Assembly: GCA_965221755.1 (NCBI GenBank)
Contig: OZ244921.1
Location: 1,550,001 to 1,614,000 of the forward strand
DNA from: Azophilus sp965221755
GTDB lineage: Bacteria > Pseudomonadota > Gammaproteobacteria > Pseudomonadales > Azotimanducaceae
Direction of reading: 5' to 3'
Length of the DNA: 64,000 nt
The notes below the pieces were generated by a model. It was not told the origin of the DNA, did no database searches, and saw only the letters and a program-made list of their open reading frames with translations. Position 1 is the first letter of the stretch; each line of letters starts with the position of its first letter. The translations under genes and the position numbers were made by a program. Positions 27,309 through 37,300 of the stretch are shown here, in pieces.

Positions 27309-30300
27309 ATGTTCGACTACTCCGAAGACGCGCTGGTCGAACAGCCCGCCATCGCGCTGTTCGCGGCGATGGGATGGGAGATCGCCAACGGCTTCCATGA
27401 ATTCGATCAAGCGGGCGGCAGCCCCTTGGGGCGGGAGACGAAAGCCGAGGTGGTGCTTGGAGGGCGGTTGCGGTCGGCGCTGGAGCGGCTGAATCCCGGT
27501 CTGCCGGCGGACGCTTTCGACCAAGCCATCGAGGAGTTGGTCCGCGACCGCGGCGCCATGGCCCCGGTGCGGGCCAACCGAGAAATCCATCTGCTGCTGA
27601 AGAACGGCGCGCGGGTAAAGATTTCCGACCCTGACGGCGGGGGCGAGACGGTGGAGTTGGTCAGGCTGATCGACTGGAACACACCGGCCGACAACGATTT
27701 TCTGCTGGTCAGCCAGTTCTGGGTGACCGGGGAGATGTACACCCGGCGGGCCGACCTGGTGGGCTTCGTCAACGGCATTCCGCTGGTGTTCATCGAGCTG
27801 AAGGCGACCCATGCCCGGCTGGAGACGGCCTACACCGGCAATCTCACCGACTACAAGAACGCGATTCCGCAGCTCTTTTGGTACAACGCCCTGATCGTGC
27901 TCTCCAACGGCAGCCGCAGCCGCATCGGCAGCATGACAGCAAACTGGGAGCACTTCGCTGAGTGGAAGAAGATCAACCGCGAGGGCGAAGAGGGGGTGGT
28001 CTCGCTGGAAACCATGATCCGGGGCGCCTGCGACAAGTCGCGGCTGCTGGACCTGGCGGAGAACTTCACCCTGTTCATGGAGGTACAGGGCGGCTCCATC
28101 AAGCTGCTGGGCAAGAATCACCAGTACCTGGGGGTGAACAACGCCATCGGGGCGCTGCGGGAGATCGAGAGCCGTGCCGGCAGGTTGGGCGTGTTCTGGC
28201 ATACCCAGGGCAGCGGCAAGAGCGTGTCGATGATCTGTTTCGCGCAGAAGGTGCTGCGCAAAATCCCTGGCAACTGGACTTTCGTCATCATCACCGACCG
28301 GCGGGAGCTGGATCACCAAATCTACAAAAGCTTCGCGGCGAGCGGAGCGGTGACCGAACAAGAGGCGCAAGCCACTTCAAGCCATCATCTACGTCAGCTT
28401 TTGACGGAAGATCACCGCTACGTCTTCACCCTCATCCACAAGTTCCGTACCGAGCGGGGCGAGCGGCATCCGGTGCTGTCGGAACGCGCCGACATCATCG
28501 TGATCACCGACGAGGCGCATCGCAGCCAGTACGACACCCTGGCGCTGAATATGCGCACGGCCCTGCCCAACGCCTCTTTCATTGCGTTCACCGGCACGCC
28601 GCTGATCGTCGGGGAGGAGAAAACGCGGGAGGTCTTCGGCGACTATGTGAGCGTGTACGACTTCCGCCAGTCGGTGGAGGACGGCGCGACCGTTCCGCTC
28701 TACTACGAAAACCGCATCCCCGAATTGCAGCTTGCCAACGAAAATCTCAACGAGGACATGGAGCGCCTGCTGGAAGAGGCGGAGCTGGACGAGGAGCAGG
28801 AGAAGAAGCTGGAACGGGAATTCGCCCGCCAGTACCACCTGATCACGCGGGAGGAACGGCTGGAGATCATCGCCGGGGACCTGGTGAGCCATTTCATCGG
28901 GCGGGGGTTCCCCGGAAAGGCGATGGTGATCAGCATCGACAAGGCCACGGCAGTGCGCATGTACGACCGGGTGAAGGCGCGTTGGACGGCGGAGATATCG
29001 CGCCTGATGGACGAGATGGCCAAGGCGGCGGACGAAGGAAAGCGCCGGGTCGTCAAGGAGCGGCTTCAGTTCATGGAATCCACCGACATGGCGGTGGTGG
29101 TCTCCTCGTCACAGAACGAGATCGAGGAGATGAAAGCCAGGGGGCTGGACATCGCGCCGCACCGCAAGCGCATGGTCAGCGAAGACTTGGAGACCAGGTT
29201 CAAGGACCCGGACGATCCCTTCCGTATCGTCTTCGTCTGCGCCATGTGGCTGACCGGCTTTGATGCGCCTTCCTGCTCCACGCTGTATCTGGACAAGCCA
29301 ATGCGCAACCACACCTTGATGCAGACCATCGCGAGGGCCAACCGGGTGTTCAAGGAAAAGGTCAACGGCCTTATCGTCGATTACGTCGGGGTGTTCCGCA
29401 ACTTGGAAAAGGCGCTGGCGATCTATGGAGCCGAGAATGGCGCTGGCGGAGATTCTCCGGTCAAGGACAGGACGGCGCTTGTTACCTTGTTGCAGCAATC
29501 GATTGCCGAGACGGAGAGGTTCTGCGCGGAAATGGGCGTTGATCTGGATGCTATCGAGGTAGCCAGCGATTTCGGGAAAATCAAGCTGCTGGATGACGCG
29601 GTGGAGGCCCTGATTGCCAATGACGACAGCAAAAAGCGGTATCTGACGCAGGCCGCGACGGTCCGGAGGCTCCACAAGGCCATACTGCCGGACAGCGATG
29701 CCAAGGCGTTCGTCGCGCGGTGTTTGTTGGTTGACGTGCTGGCGAAAAAAATCCGGGCACTTACTCCTCCGGCAGATATCTCCGAGGTAATGGATCAGGT
29801 AGAGGAACTGCTGGATACGTCCATCGCCACCGAGGGATATATGATTCGGGAAACGCGCGCGACCTATGGGGTAGCGGGTGGCGCCGAGGAGCATTGGGTC
29901 GATCTCGCGCAGATAGACTTCGAGGCCTTGAAGGAGCGGTTCACCAAAGGCAGGAAGCGCACGGAGGCGGAAAAGCTCAAGGGTCAGGTGTATGGCAAAT
30001 TGAAGCAGATGCTGCGCCTCAACCGCACTCGCATGGACTATATGGAGCGCTTCCAGAAGATGATCGACGAATACAACGCCGGGAGCCTTAACGTCGACGA
30101 GTTTTTCCAGCGGCTGCTGGCTTTCGCTGAAAGCCTGAACGATGAGGAGAAGCGGAGTGTCGCGGAGCAACTATCGGAAGAAGAGTTGGCCTTGTTCGAT
30201 ATCCTGACCAAGCCCCGGCTTGATCTTTCCGACAAGGAGATCAAGCAGGTGAAGAAAGCGGCCAGGGATCTGTTGGAAGCGTTGAAGCGTGAAAAGCTGG

Positions 30301-30488
30301 TTCTGGACTGGCGCAAGTTCCAGCGCACCCGGGCCGCCGTGAAGATCAGCATCGGGGATATGCTGGACGAGGGGTTGCCGGAGAGTTTTTCGCCGGAACT
30401 GTTTCAGCACAAGGTCGAGGCCGTGTACCAGCATGTTTTCGATTCCTACTACGGCGGCGGCCGAGGGGTGTATGCGGTTGCGGCTTGA
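27309..30488 (+). CDS. hsdR: Type I restriction endonuclease subunit HsdR
   Basis: Motor and nuclease subunit of the type I enzyme. About 1059 residues from MFDYSEDALVEQPA; an ATG 30 bases upstream is also possible. The N-terminal PD-(D/E)xK nuclease shows IPLVFIELKAT near 155. The helicase core shows HTQGSGKSVSM near 297, TDEAHRSQYD near 400 and FIAFTGTPL near 425, with later helicase motifs around NRVFKEK. The C-terminal helical part contacts HsdM. It is separated from hsdS by four toxin-antitoxin genes but lies in the same direction, so the enzyme should be complete. Confidence 0.93.
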   Translation: MFDYSEDALVEQPAIALFAAMGWEIANGFHEFDQAGGSPLGRETKAEVVLGGRLRSALERLNPGLPADAFDQAIEELVRDRGAMAPVRANREIHLLLKNGARVKISDPDGGGETVELVRLIDWNTPADNDFLLVSQFWVTGEMYTRRADLVGFVNGIPLVFIELKATHARLETAYTGNLTDYKNAIPQLFWYNALIVLSNGSRSRIGSMTANWEHFAEWKKINREGEEGVVSLETMIRGACDKSRLLDLAENFTLFMEVQGGSIKLLGKNHQYLGVNNAIGALREIESRAGRLGVFWHTQGSGKSVSMICFAQKVLRKIPGNWTFVIITDRRELDHQIYKSFAASGAVTEQEAQATSSHHLRQLLTEDHRYVFTLIHKFRTERGERHPVLSERADIIVITDEAHRSQYDTLALNMRTALPNASFIAFTGTPLIVGEEKTREVFGDYVSVYDFRQSVEDGATVPLYYENRIPELQLANENLNEDMERLLEEAELDEEQEKKLEREFARQYHLITREERLEIIAGDLVSHFIGRGFPGKAMVISIDKATAVRMYDRVKARWTAEISRLMDEMAKAADEGKRRVVKERLQFMESTDMAVVVSSSQNEIEEMKARGLDIAPHRKRMVSEDLETRFKDPDDPFRIVFVCAMWLTGFDAPSCSTLYLDKPMRNHTLMQTIARANRVFKEKVNGLIVDYVGVFRNLEKALAIYGAENGAGGDSPVKDRTALVTLLQQSIAETERFCAEMGVDLDAIEVASDFGKIKLLDDAVEALIANDDSKKRYLTQAATVRRLHKAILPDSDAKAFVARCLLVDVLAKKIRALTPPADISEVMDQVEELLDTSIATEGYMIRETRATYGVAGGAEEHWVDLAQIDFEALKERFTKGRKRTEAEKLKGQVYGKLKQMLRLNRTRMDYMERFQKMIDEYNAGSLNVDEFFQRLLAFAESLNDEEKRSVAEQLSEEELALFDILTKPRLDLSDKEIKQVKKAARDLLEALKREKLVLDWRKFQRTRAAVKISIGDMLDEGLPESFSPELFQHKVEAVYQHVFDSYYGGGRGVYAVAA

Positions 30489-30539
30489 TCGCCAAATCCC
30501 GGTTAAACCTTCGAGCGCTTCATGGAAGGCCTCATCCAC

Positions 30540-30920
30540 GCCCACACCGCCGAGCGGCCTCGCGGCGCCAACGCGATTGCGGTGGCCACGGCGATCGGAA
30601 TGCCCTTGTAGGCGGGGCCGAACAGCACGTTGAACTCCAAGCCGGAGCCGGCGATGGCTTCGACGTAGAAGCCGCCCAGCTCCGCGCCGCGGCTGACGTT
30701 GCCGAGATTGAAGAAGTAGGGGCTGCGCAACCCGGACTTCAGTTGGAACTCGCCAAAGCGCAGCACCCCTTGGCGAATCATCGAGGCGACGAAGCGGGCT
30801 TTCGAGTCGGCAACGCCCACCCTCAAGCCGTCCGTTTCAGCGCGATGAGGTCCTCCGCCCCCTGCCCGGGCCAGCCGCAGCATCTCGGAGAACTCGGCCT
30901 CAACGAAGGGCGCCTGTTTG
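30540..30920 (-). pseudogene. Truncated second copy of the rph-pyrE junction
   Basis: Reading right to left, this stretch encodes the last residues of RNase PH (FVEAEFSEMLRLAR) and then the first half of orotate phosphoribosyltransferase (SMIRQGVLRFGEFQLKSGLR, YFFNLGN, VLFGPAYKGIPIAVATAIAL), where it breaks off beside hsdR. It is a direct repeat of 36159-36531 with many scattered differences, one 9-bp gap and a one-base insertion that shifts the rph frame. It makes no complete protein and marks an older junction of the island. Similarity to the intact copy ends at about 30915. Confidence 0.88.
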
Positions 30921-30964
30921 GCGGGGCGCTCCTTCGAGTTTTTCAAAGCAAGCGCGGTGCTTTT

Positions 30965-31837
30965 TCAGTGAACTCCCTTCCATTCGAGGTCTTGCGCTGT
31001 GTACGCACTAAACCGGCCCTCAATCAGGCGATCATGTGCGTCCTGCCATCTCTCTTTCGCGTGGGTGGGTGTCTTATCCCAGACCATGACGCTGAACACG
31101 CACTCGTAGCTGCGAACCTGCCGATTCCTGCCTTGAGCGACCATAAATTGCACGGCATCGGTGAACTCGTCATCGCTGAGTGGCTTTCCGTAGGGCAAAT
31201 TGTCGATCTTCAATTGCCGCCATTCGTCAATATACCGTTTGCCCGCATTCGGACCCTCCTTGTCGTCGTGCGCACCTCCAGGAGGCACCGGTCTCGGAGC
31301 CAACTCAATGCTGTCTTCATAGATTGCCGCGTTGAAAGCGTAGTGCGCCTTCTCGCGCGTTTGACCTTGGCCCGCGGCCACGATCTGGTACCAACAGGGC
31401 GGGTTCTCACCTTTGCGGCGCAGCAGCGCTAGATCTCGTCGAGCTTGATCGCGCTCGCTTCCAACAGCGTTGAGAGCTCGGCGCGCCTCCTGCGCTGCCC
31501 GCCTCGATTCCTCCGCCTGCTCATGCGCCTGACCAAGCTCCCGCTCAGCGTCAGCAAGGGCCTGCTCGGCTTTGTGCTTATCGTTGCGCGCCTGTTCAGC
31601 TGAACTGACCAAGGTTTCGATCTCTCCCGGACGCACCCATTCCTGTGGCGAACTTGGCGGGCTGGGTTCCGGGGTCCAAACAAGCGTTTTCGCACCCACA
31701 TCGATGGCGCAGACCGGCGGCACGTCGTCCGGCGGCGGCGCAAAGCCTAAAAGAGCGATGAGCAGGAGGAAAGCAAGCAGGATGAAGGTTTCGGCGATCG
31801 TCAGGCCAAGCACCGTACCTTGCCGGTAGGTGCTCAT
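30965..31837 (-). CDS. Single-pass membrane protein with coiled coil (module gene 4)
   Basis: A 290-residue protein not recognised by family. It starts MSTYRQGTVLGLTIAETFIL and has one N-terminal membrane segment (about 11-32), then a short proline-rich linker, a coiled coil (about 70-150, rich in AEQARNDKHKAEQA-like heptads) and a C-terminal globular domain. A short cytoplasmic tail, one membrane segment and a large distal domain recall MotB, ExbD and ZorB. The start overlaps the previous gene by four bases, so it is made together with the four-pass protein of gene 3. No peptidoglycan-binding OmpA motif could be made out. Function unknown; a membrane complex is inferred. Confidence 0.7.
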   Translation of the reverse strand: MSTYRQGTVLGLTIAETFILLAFLLLIALLGFAPPPDDVPPVCAIDVGAKTLVWTPEPSPPSSPQEWVRPGEIETLVSSAEQARNDKHKAEQALADAERELGQAHEQAEESRRAAQEARRALNAVGSERDQARRDLALLRRKGENPPCWYQIVAAGQGQTREKAHYAFNAAIYEDSIELAPRPVPPGGAHDDKEGPNAGKRYIDEWRQLKIDNLPYGKPLSDDEFTDAVQFMVAQGRNRQVRSYECVFSVMVWDKTPTHAKERWQDAHDRLIEGRFSAYTAQDLEWKGVH

Positions 31838-33249
31838 CCGTTTCGGTTCCAGAATCCAAAACCGGATCTGCGGGGCTGTCGAAGGTCGTCTGCCCGTGCC
31901 TCGGCTTCATTGGCAAGGTCGTGAAGCGCACCCGTCGTTCGCCGTATCTCGCCCTCGCTCTCCTGCACAGCGCTTTTCAGTGCGTCCATCAACTCCGTTG
32001 CGCTTGCGGCACGGTCACGAGCGGTTGCCGCTTCCTCGGTGATCGCGCGGAAAATCTCCCCAATCTGCTGGGCCGCTGTCGCCGTCTGTTCAGCATTCCG
32101 GCCTTCGCGAATCCGCGCCTCCAACTCATCCATGGCATCGAGCACACCCGAGACTTTGGGGGCACGATCGGACATCGGCCCAAGCAAACCGCGCAGCTTC
32201 TCCAGCTCCGCCTCCAGGCCCTCGCTGGATTTTGCGGCCAGGTCCGCATTCCTGCCGAGCGCGGCGCTTGCGTCGCCTGCTCTGACGAGGCCGGTCTCAA
32301 GACTCTGGAGCGCTTTTTCGATTCGTTCATTGGCGCCGGACAGCTGTTGCACCAAAGCGGCGACTTGCTGGGAAGTGGTCTCCTGATTCCGTTGCAGCGT
32401 TTGCAGGTTTTGGTTGCTCGCGGATTGGAGTTCGTCATGGAACGACCGCGCAGTGGCGCCAACTTCTGCGCTATGGCTTTCGTGAGCTGCTTGAAGCTGT
32501 TCCAAAAGGGCTTCCGCCTGTTGCCCCACTTCGCCCAGGGAACGCCCGACGGTCTGGAGCGAGCTTTCCGCCTGGCGCTTAAGTTCCTGGGCAAAGGCGT
32601 CAGCGTTGACCTGAAGCGCGTTCCTGAACTCGACGCTCTCTCGCTGAAGCATTTCACTGTGGCGGCGCAGGGCCTCCTCGGTATCGGAGGCATGGCTTCT
32701 GACGATCCTGTGAAAACGAGCGAGCGCGTTCGCGCCATCCGTGAGGTCGTGTGCGATCCTCCACAGTCGGTGCTGGTTAAATCCCTCAAGATCCTCGGCG
32801 CTCGCGCCAGACGGCGGGAGCGCCGCGGGCCTCGTGTCATCGCCTGTTTCCGGCGTTGCTGAAGAACGGTTCCATTGCCAGTTCAGCAGCAAGACCCGGC
32901 CGAAGATGCCAACAACAGTGGAGGTCAGCGCAATTCCAAAGTTCTCAAGCAGAACACGAATTCTCTCCGCGTTTCCCCGCACATCCGCATCGTCGCCAAA
33001 GAGCTCCACAAGCGTGAACATGAGGGAGAGGAGGGTGAATAGGAGCCCTAGGTAGTAAACGTTGTCGCCCTTTTCCTCAGGGGCATCCTCGTCGTTTAGA
33101 CAGTAGTAGCGCATCAGCAAGAGAACCACAGCCCCAGCAACCCCTGCTGCAGTCCAAGCACTGGCGAATGCGATTTTGGTAACTACGATGGCTAAGCCAC
33201 CGCCTAAAAGGGCAATGAAGAACCAAAACGCATTCTTTTTCTCGGTCAT
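31834..33249 (-). CDS. Four-pass membrane protein with long coiled-coil tail (module gene 3)
   Basis: A 471-residue protein with hydrophobic segments at about 7-24, 29-47, 62-84 and 105-126, followed by a long, mostly helical cytoplasmic tail (about 180-460) rich in coiled-coil heptads. The last membrane segment (ENFGIALTSTVVGIFGRVLL) resembles the pore helix of MotA/TolQ/ExbB/ZorA proteins, and the tail recalls the ZorA intracellular tail. Its product and that of gene 4 could form a proton- or ion-driven pair. It is encoded 109 bp after gene 2 and overlaps gene 4. The MotA-like assignment is inference from topology and one short motif. Confidence 0.7.
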   Translation of the reverse strand: MTEKKNAFWFFIALLGGGLAIVVTKIAFASAWTAAGVAGAVVLLLMRYYCLNDEDAPEEKGDNVYYLGLLFTLLSLMFTLVELFGDDADVRGNAERIRVLLENFGIALTSTVVGIFGRVLLLNWQWNRSSATPETGDDTRPAALPPSGASAEDLEGFNQHRLWRIAHDLTDGANALARFHRIVRSHASDTEEALRRHSEMLQRESVEFRNALQVNADAFAQELKRQAESSLQTVGRSLGEVGQQAEALLEQLQAAHESHSAEVGATARSFHDELQSASNQNLQTLQRNQETTSQQVAALVQQLSGANERIEKALQSLETGLVRAGDASAALGRNADLAAKSSEGLEAELEKLRGLLGPMSDRAPKVSGVLDAMDELEARIREGRNAEQTATAAQQIGEIFRAITEEAATARDRAASATELMDALKSAVQESEGEIRRTTGALHDLANEAEARADDLRQPRRSGFGFWNRNG

Positions 33250-33358
33250 ATCGGTAGTCGCCCCATGGCTTCCTGGTGCTTATTGCCGCAGCCCATTGCC
33301 CTCGTGCGCGACTCGCCGCCTTTGGAACTCCCGGCATCGAAGTCGGCAGCCTTCGGAT

Positions 33359-34186
33359 TCAGATCGACTCCTGCCATTCGATCTGCCCACCCTGTTCCAA
33401 GATCAGTTCCGTCCACCAGTAGTAGTGGTGTTCGGTCTGCCAGCGGGCATATTCCGACCGCTCAAGGCGAAACAGGCTCACTTTGGCGCCAGCCAAATCC
33501 GTGAGCAGGTCGCGGGCCTCGCGGCGCATCGCCTTCGCATCCGGATAGGGCGCGTAGTGCGAGAGTCGATCGGTGTGCTGCAGCAGATCGGAGAACACGA
33601 TGAAGTGGACTTTGAAATCCGGGTTCCCGCGCTTGCCCGGCACGTGACGAGGGGCGAGGACCGTGATCGTTTCGAGCAGCGGCGAGTGCGGCCGCGGTTC
33701 GCCTTGGCGTTCCGGGAACAGCTTGGCAAGCGCCTCCTCGAAACGGCTCCAATCACCCTCAGCAACACGACGGCCCTGATGGATATCGTCGCGCCATGTT
33801 CGATCCTTCAGGGGCTTGAACGGGCGGCAGACCTCGACCAGCGGTTCCGGCGCACCTGCATCCTGCGTCAGTTCGTAAACTGCCAGGAGCTCTCCCGGCC
33901 CGATGCCAAAACGACCCGCCGGCTCCGATGCAATCTGTTGACCGAGGCGCTGAAGTTCAGCTCGGTGTTTGGGCGTGAGCGGATCGCTGGTGTCGAGAAG
34001 CAACACGGTAGAGCCGATGGGGCCGGCATCCTTGGGGCAGCCTCGACCATCAACTGGCGGAGGGCGGTCGCCCACGCGGTAGAGCGCCATCACTCCAATA
34101 AGAAGGCATACACCCACCCCAATAGGAGCGATGGTCCTGTTCCGGTTCGTCTTGGCTTCAGCTTTGCGCCGGGGCTCTCGTCTCAA
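33359..34186 (-). CDS. Single-pass protein with VWA-like extracytoplasmic domain (module gene 2)
   Basis: A 275-residue protein of unknown family: a basic N terminus, one membrane segment (about 20-38), then a soluble domain starting STVLLLDTSDPLTPKHRAEL near 58-78 and including FKVHFIVFSDLLQHTD near 200. The D-x-S-D strand end and the later FSD strand resemble a von Willebrand A fold with a degenerate metal site. The TTG start overlaps the stop of gene 1 (TTGA), so it belongs to the same operon. The order soluble-after-membrane suggests a surface or periplasmic location, although this orientation is not certain. Confidence 0.65.
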   Translation of the reverse strand: MRREPRRKAEAKTNRNRTIAPIGVGVCLLIGVMALYRVGDRPPPVDGRGCPKDAGPIGSTVLLLDTSDPLTPKHRAELQRLGQQIASEPAGRFGIGPGELLAVYELTQDAGAPEPLVEVCRPFKPLKDRTWRDDIHQGRRVAEGDWSRFEEALAKLFPERQGEPRPHSPLLETITVLAPRHVPGKRGNPDFKVHFIVFSDLLQHTDRLSHYAPYPDAKAMRREARDLLTDLAGAKVSLFRLERSEYARWQTEHHYYWWTELILEQGGQIEWQESI

Positions 34187-35610
34187 GACCGGTCTTCCGC
34201 ATAGTCATCAACAACGCCGTCGAGTGTTTGGTAGCGCGTCATGAGTTGAGCATAGGTCGTCTCCACCTGCTGAAACCCGGCTTCAGCCTTCTGCTCGATA
34301 TCGCCCCATGCGGGCGCATCCGGGACGGTGAACTTCGGAACTTGCATCACATCCTCGTCAATCTTCGGCTCGTGATCAAAGAAGCTCGGCGGCGGCGTTG
34401 TGCGAGCGCTTAAATTGGCGTCCCGGTAAGCGGCAAGCAGGTAGGCCAAGTCCTTGTTGTACTGTTTCAGGTTCATTGGGTAGTCATCGACAACCATCTT
34501 CAATCGGTCGAGCGTCGCCTGCCAACCAGCTTGGTCCATTTCGTATCGGCTCTTGATCTCATCGATGGCGACCTTCGCTGCGTTGCGTTGGGATTGCAGC
34601 TGTTGGAGCGCGTTCTCCAAGCCGTTTTGGTAGCTGCGACGCAGCGCTCTTTCCTTGCGATGCTTTGCGCCGTAGCCCGGGAAACGGTCGTCCGACCCAT
34701 ACGACTTGTAGGCGGTAAATACAAACACAAACAAGCCAACAAAAGCCAACCCCGCGGACTGGAGGCTCTGCCAAGGCAGTGGACGTTCCCACATTGTGAT
34801 CCAACCGGTGTATAATGCTCCGTCGAGAGTTTCGAAGGCACCGGTTTTCTCCGCGAGAACGTAAACATCGCGCACATGGCCGGCGATATCGTTCCAAGCC
34901 AAGGCTGACAGTGCGCACGCCGCACTAAAGACATAGGCCAGGAACCTCACAAAGCCCCACCGATAGTTCGTATAACGCCAAGATTGTCCGCAAAGCACTC
35001 CAAGGAAGACATTCACAACGGTCAGCATAAAGGCCACCATCCAGCCTTCGATCAAGCCGCCGCGCGAGACGCTGCCCAAGAGGTTGGCCCCAACAAAGGT
35101 CTCCAAAAACATAAAGACAGGCACCCACAGCCAATGCGCGATCTGGCTCTCGGGGTAGTTCGCAACATCTCCCAGCCCATGCTTGTGGCGGAAATCACTG
35201 AGGGCGCGGGCAGCCTCCCCGAATTCCGCGCGTTGCTTGTCGAGCGCGCCAACGCTTTGAGTGGCGGTCGAATCCAAGTCCCGGCAGTGTTGCGCAACCC
35301 GATTGTCCAGATCGATTTCCGGGTTTACGTTTTCCCAATGACTACGATGGTGGTGGAGGGTGGCCAGCTCATCCTGAATATACTTCTCAACCTCTTGCCG
35401 GCAATCAAGCGCCCGCTTTCGCACCCAGTTTTCTATCCTCCGATACATTTGGTCGGGCAGCGTTGCGTCCGACCCGGGTTGGTCCCGCTTGCCCCGCTGT
35501 TCGCCTTCCGCCTGAATGCCGTGGGCTGCGAGCCAAGCATCAGCATCCAATCGGATGTACTTGCGCTTGTCTCTGTCGAAGCCCGGAATATTTTCCCAGT
35601 CGTCACTCAC
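34183..35610 (-). CDS. Multi-pass membrane protein with coiled coils (module gene 1)
   Basis: A 475-residue protein, first of four genes transcribed leftward. Residues 1-150 are hydrophilic and helical. Four hydrophobic segments follow at about 157-180, 187-209, 218-240 and 284-302. A second hydrophilic part (about 305-475) contains a coiled coil (about 320-400). I do not recognise the family. The stop overlaps the TTG of gene 2. The 143 bp upstream to the pyrE stop holds no gene and is where an operon promoter would lie, unless transcription reads through from pyrE. Confidence 0.65.
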   Translation of the reverse strand: MSDDWENIPGFDRDKRKYIRLDADAWLAAHGIQAEGEQRGKRDQPGSDATLPDQMYRRIENWVRKRALDCRQEVEKYIQDELATLHHHRSHWENVNPEIDLDNRVAQHCRDLDSTATQSVGALDKQRAEFGEAARALSDFRHKHGLGDVANYPESQIAHWLWVPVFMFLETFVGANLLGSVSRGGLIEGWMVAFMLTVVNVFLGVLCGQSWRYTNYRWGFVRFLAYVFSAACALSALAWNDIAGHVRDVYVLAEKTGAFETLDGALYTGWITMWERPLPWQSLQSAGLAFVGLFVFVFTAYKSYGSDDRFPGYGAKHRKERALRRSYQNGLENALQQLQSQRNAAKVAIDEIKSRYEMDQAGWQATLDRLKMVVDDYPMNLKQYNKDLAYLLAAYRDANLSARTTPPPSFFDHEPKIDEDVMQVPKFTVPDAPAWGDIEQKAEAGFQQVETTYAQLMTRYQTLDGVVDDYAEDRS

Positions 35611-35753
35611 CTGCCGGATTACCTGTCTCCGCGTTACTCGATTGACATGGTATCACCGCTGGCCTTAGTCGCTCCAACGGCCAATCTCACATAAGACCGG
35701 CCCGCCTTCAGCTCATGCGCTAGCGAAGGGACCGAACGCGTTGCGCACATGCG

Positions 35754-36437
35754 CTACTTCCGCTGCAACTTTGCTGGAGCCTTGGAATAGCAACAGTGCA
35801 GCTCCCGGTGGCGGAGCAGGGCGGTTAGGCTTTCGCTGGTCGCATCCGCTTCCTGAGCTTGGAAGTGCGCGATCACATCAGCCAAGGCACCGATGCTCAG
35901 GATTGGCGCCCCTAGGCGTTTCTTGAGGTGCTCCAAGGCGGTTTGGCCGTCCGCGACGATCTCCTGGCGGTCCAAGGCGACCACTAGGCCGACGAGTTCA
36001 CCGCCTGCGGCTTCGATGACGGCAGCGGCCTCCGCCTTGGTGGCGCCGTCGCTGACCACGTCGTCCAGCATCAGCACCCGGCCCTTGAGCGGCGCGCCGA
36101 TCAGCTTGCCGCCTTCGCCGTGGTCCTTGGCCTCCTTGCGGTCGAAGGCCGCGCCCACCGAGCGGCCTCGCTGCGCCAATGCGATTGCGGTGGCCACGGC
36201 GATCGGAATGCCCTTGTAGGCGGGGCCGAACAGCACGTCGAAATCAAGGCCCGATGCTTCGATGACATCGGCGTAGAAGCCGCCCAGCTCGGCCAGTTCC
36301 GCACCGCCGCTGACGTTGCCGAGATTGAAGAAGTAGGGGCTGCGCAACCCGGACTTCAGTTGAAACTCGCCAAAGCGCAGCACTCCCTGGCGAATCATCG
36401 AGGCGACAAAGCGGGCTTTCGCGTCGGCGACGCCCAT
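35754..36437 (-). CDS. pyrE: Orotate phosphoribosyltransferase
   Basis: Makes orotidine 5'-phosphate from orotate and PRPP in pyrimidine synthesis. The 227-residue protein has the N-terminal FGEFQLKSGLRSPYFF, the AYKGIPIA loop, the DRKEAKDHGEGG flexible loop near 100 and the PRPP-binding VLMLDDVVSDGATK near 118. Length is about 15 residues above the usual 213. The last 20 or so residues (HCCYSKAPAKLQRK) do not look like the family's YRERYG-type end, so the 3' end may have been altered by the island insertion. It overlaps nothing but starts 2 bp after the rph stop codon. Confidence 0.93.
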   Translation of the reverse strand: MGVADAKARFVASMIRQGVLRFGEFQLKSGLRSPYFFNLGNVSGGAELAELGGFYADVIEASGLDFDVLFGPAYKGIPIAVATAIALAQRGRSVGAAFDRKEAKDHGEGGKLIGAPLKGRVLMLDDVVSDGATKAEAAAVIEAAGGELVGLVVALDRQEIVADGQTALEHLKKRLGAPILSIGALADVIAHFQAQEADATSESLTALLRHRELHCCYSKAPAKLQRK

Positions 36438-36439
36438 CC

Positions 36440-37141
<702 letters not shown>

Positions 37142-37300
37142 GAGGGGTTCCTACTGCTGAACTGTTGCCTAGTTCAACATGTTGGGGGCCAACCGGCAAA
37201 TGGCGCGCCTATTGCATGGGGCAGGTTCCGAAGAGTTTCTTGAGCTCGCACATGGCGCGACCTAGCGGTGGGGGCGGACCTTCGGCCTGTTGAAGTCCCG

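Noticed and set aside
30965..35610. Calling the membrane module a Zorya system
   Set aside because: Only the general MotA/MotB-like topology of genes 3 and 4 fits; no ZorC, ZorD or ZorE-like protein is present, and genes 1 and 2 are foreign to Zorya.
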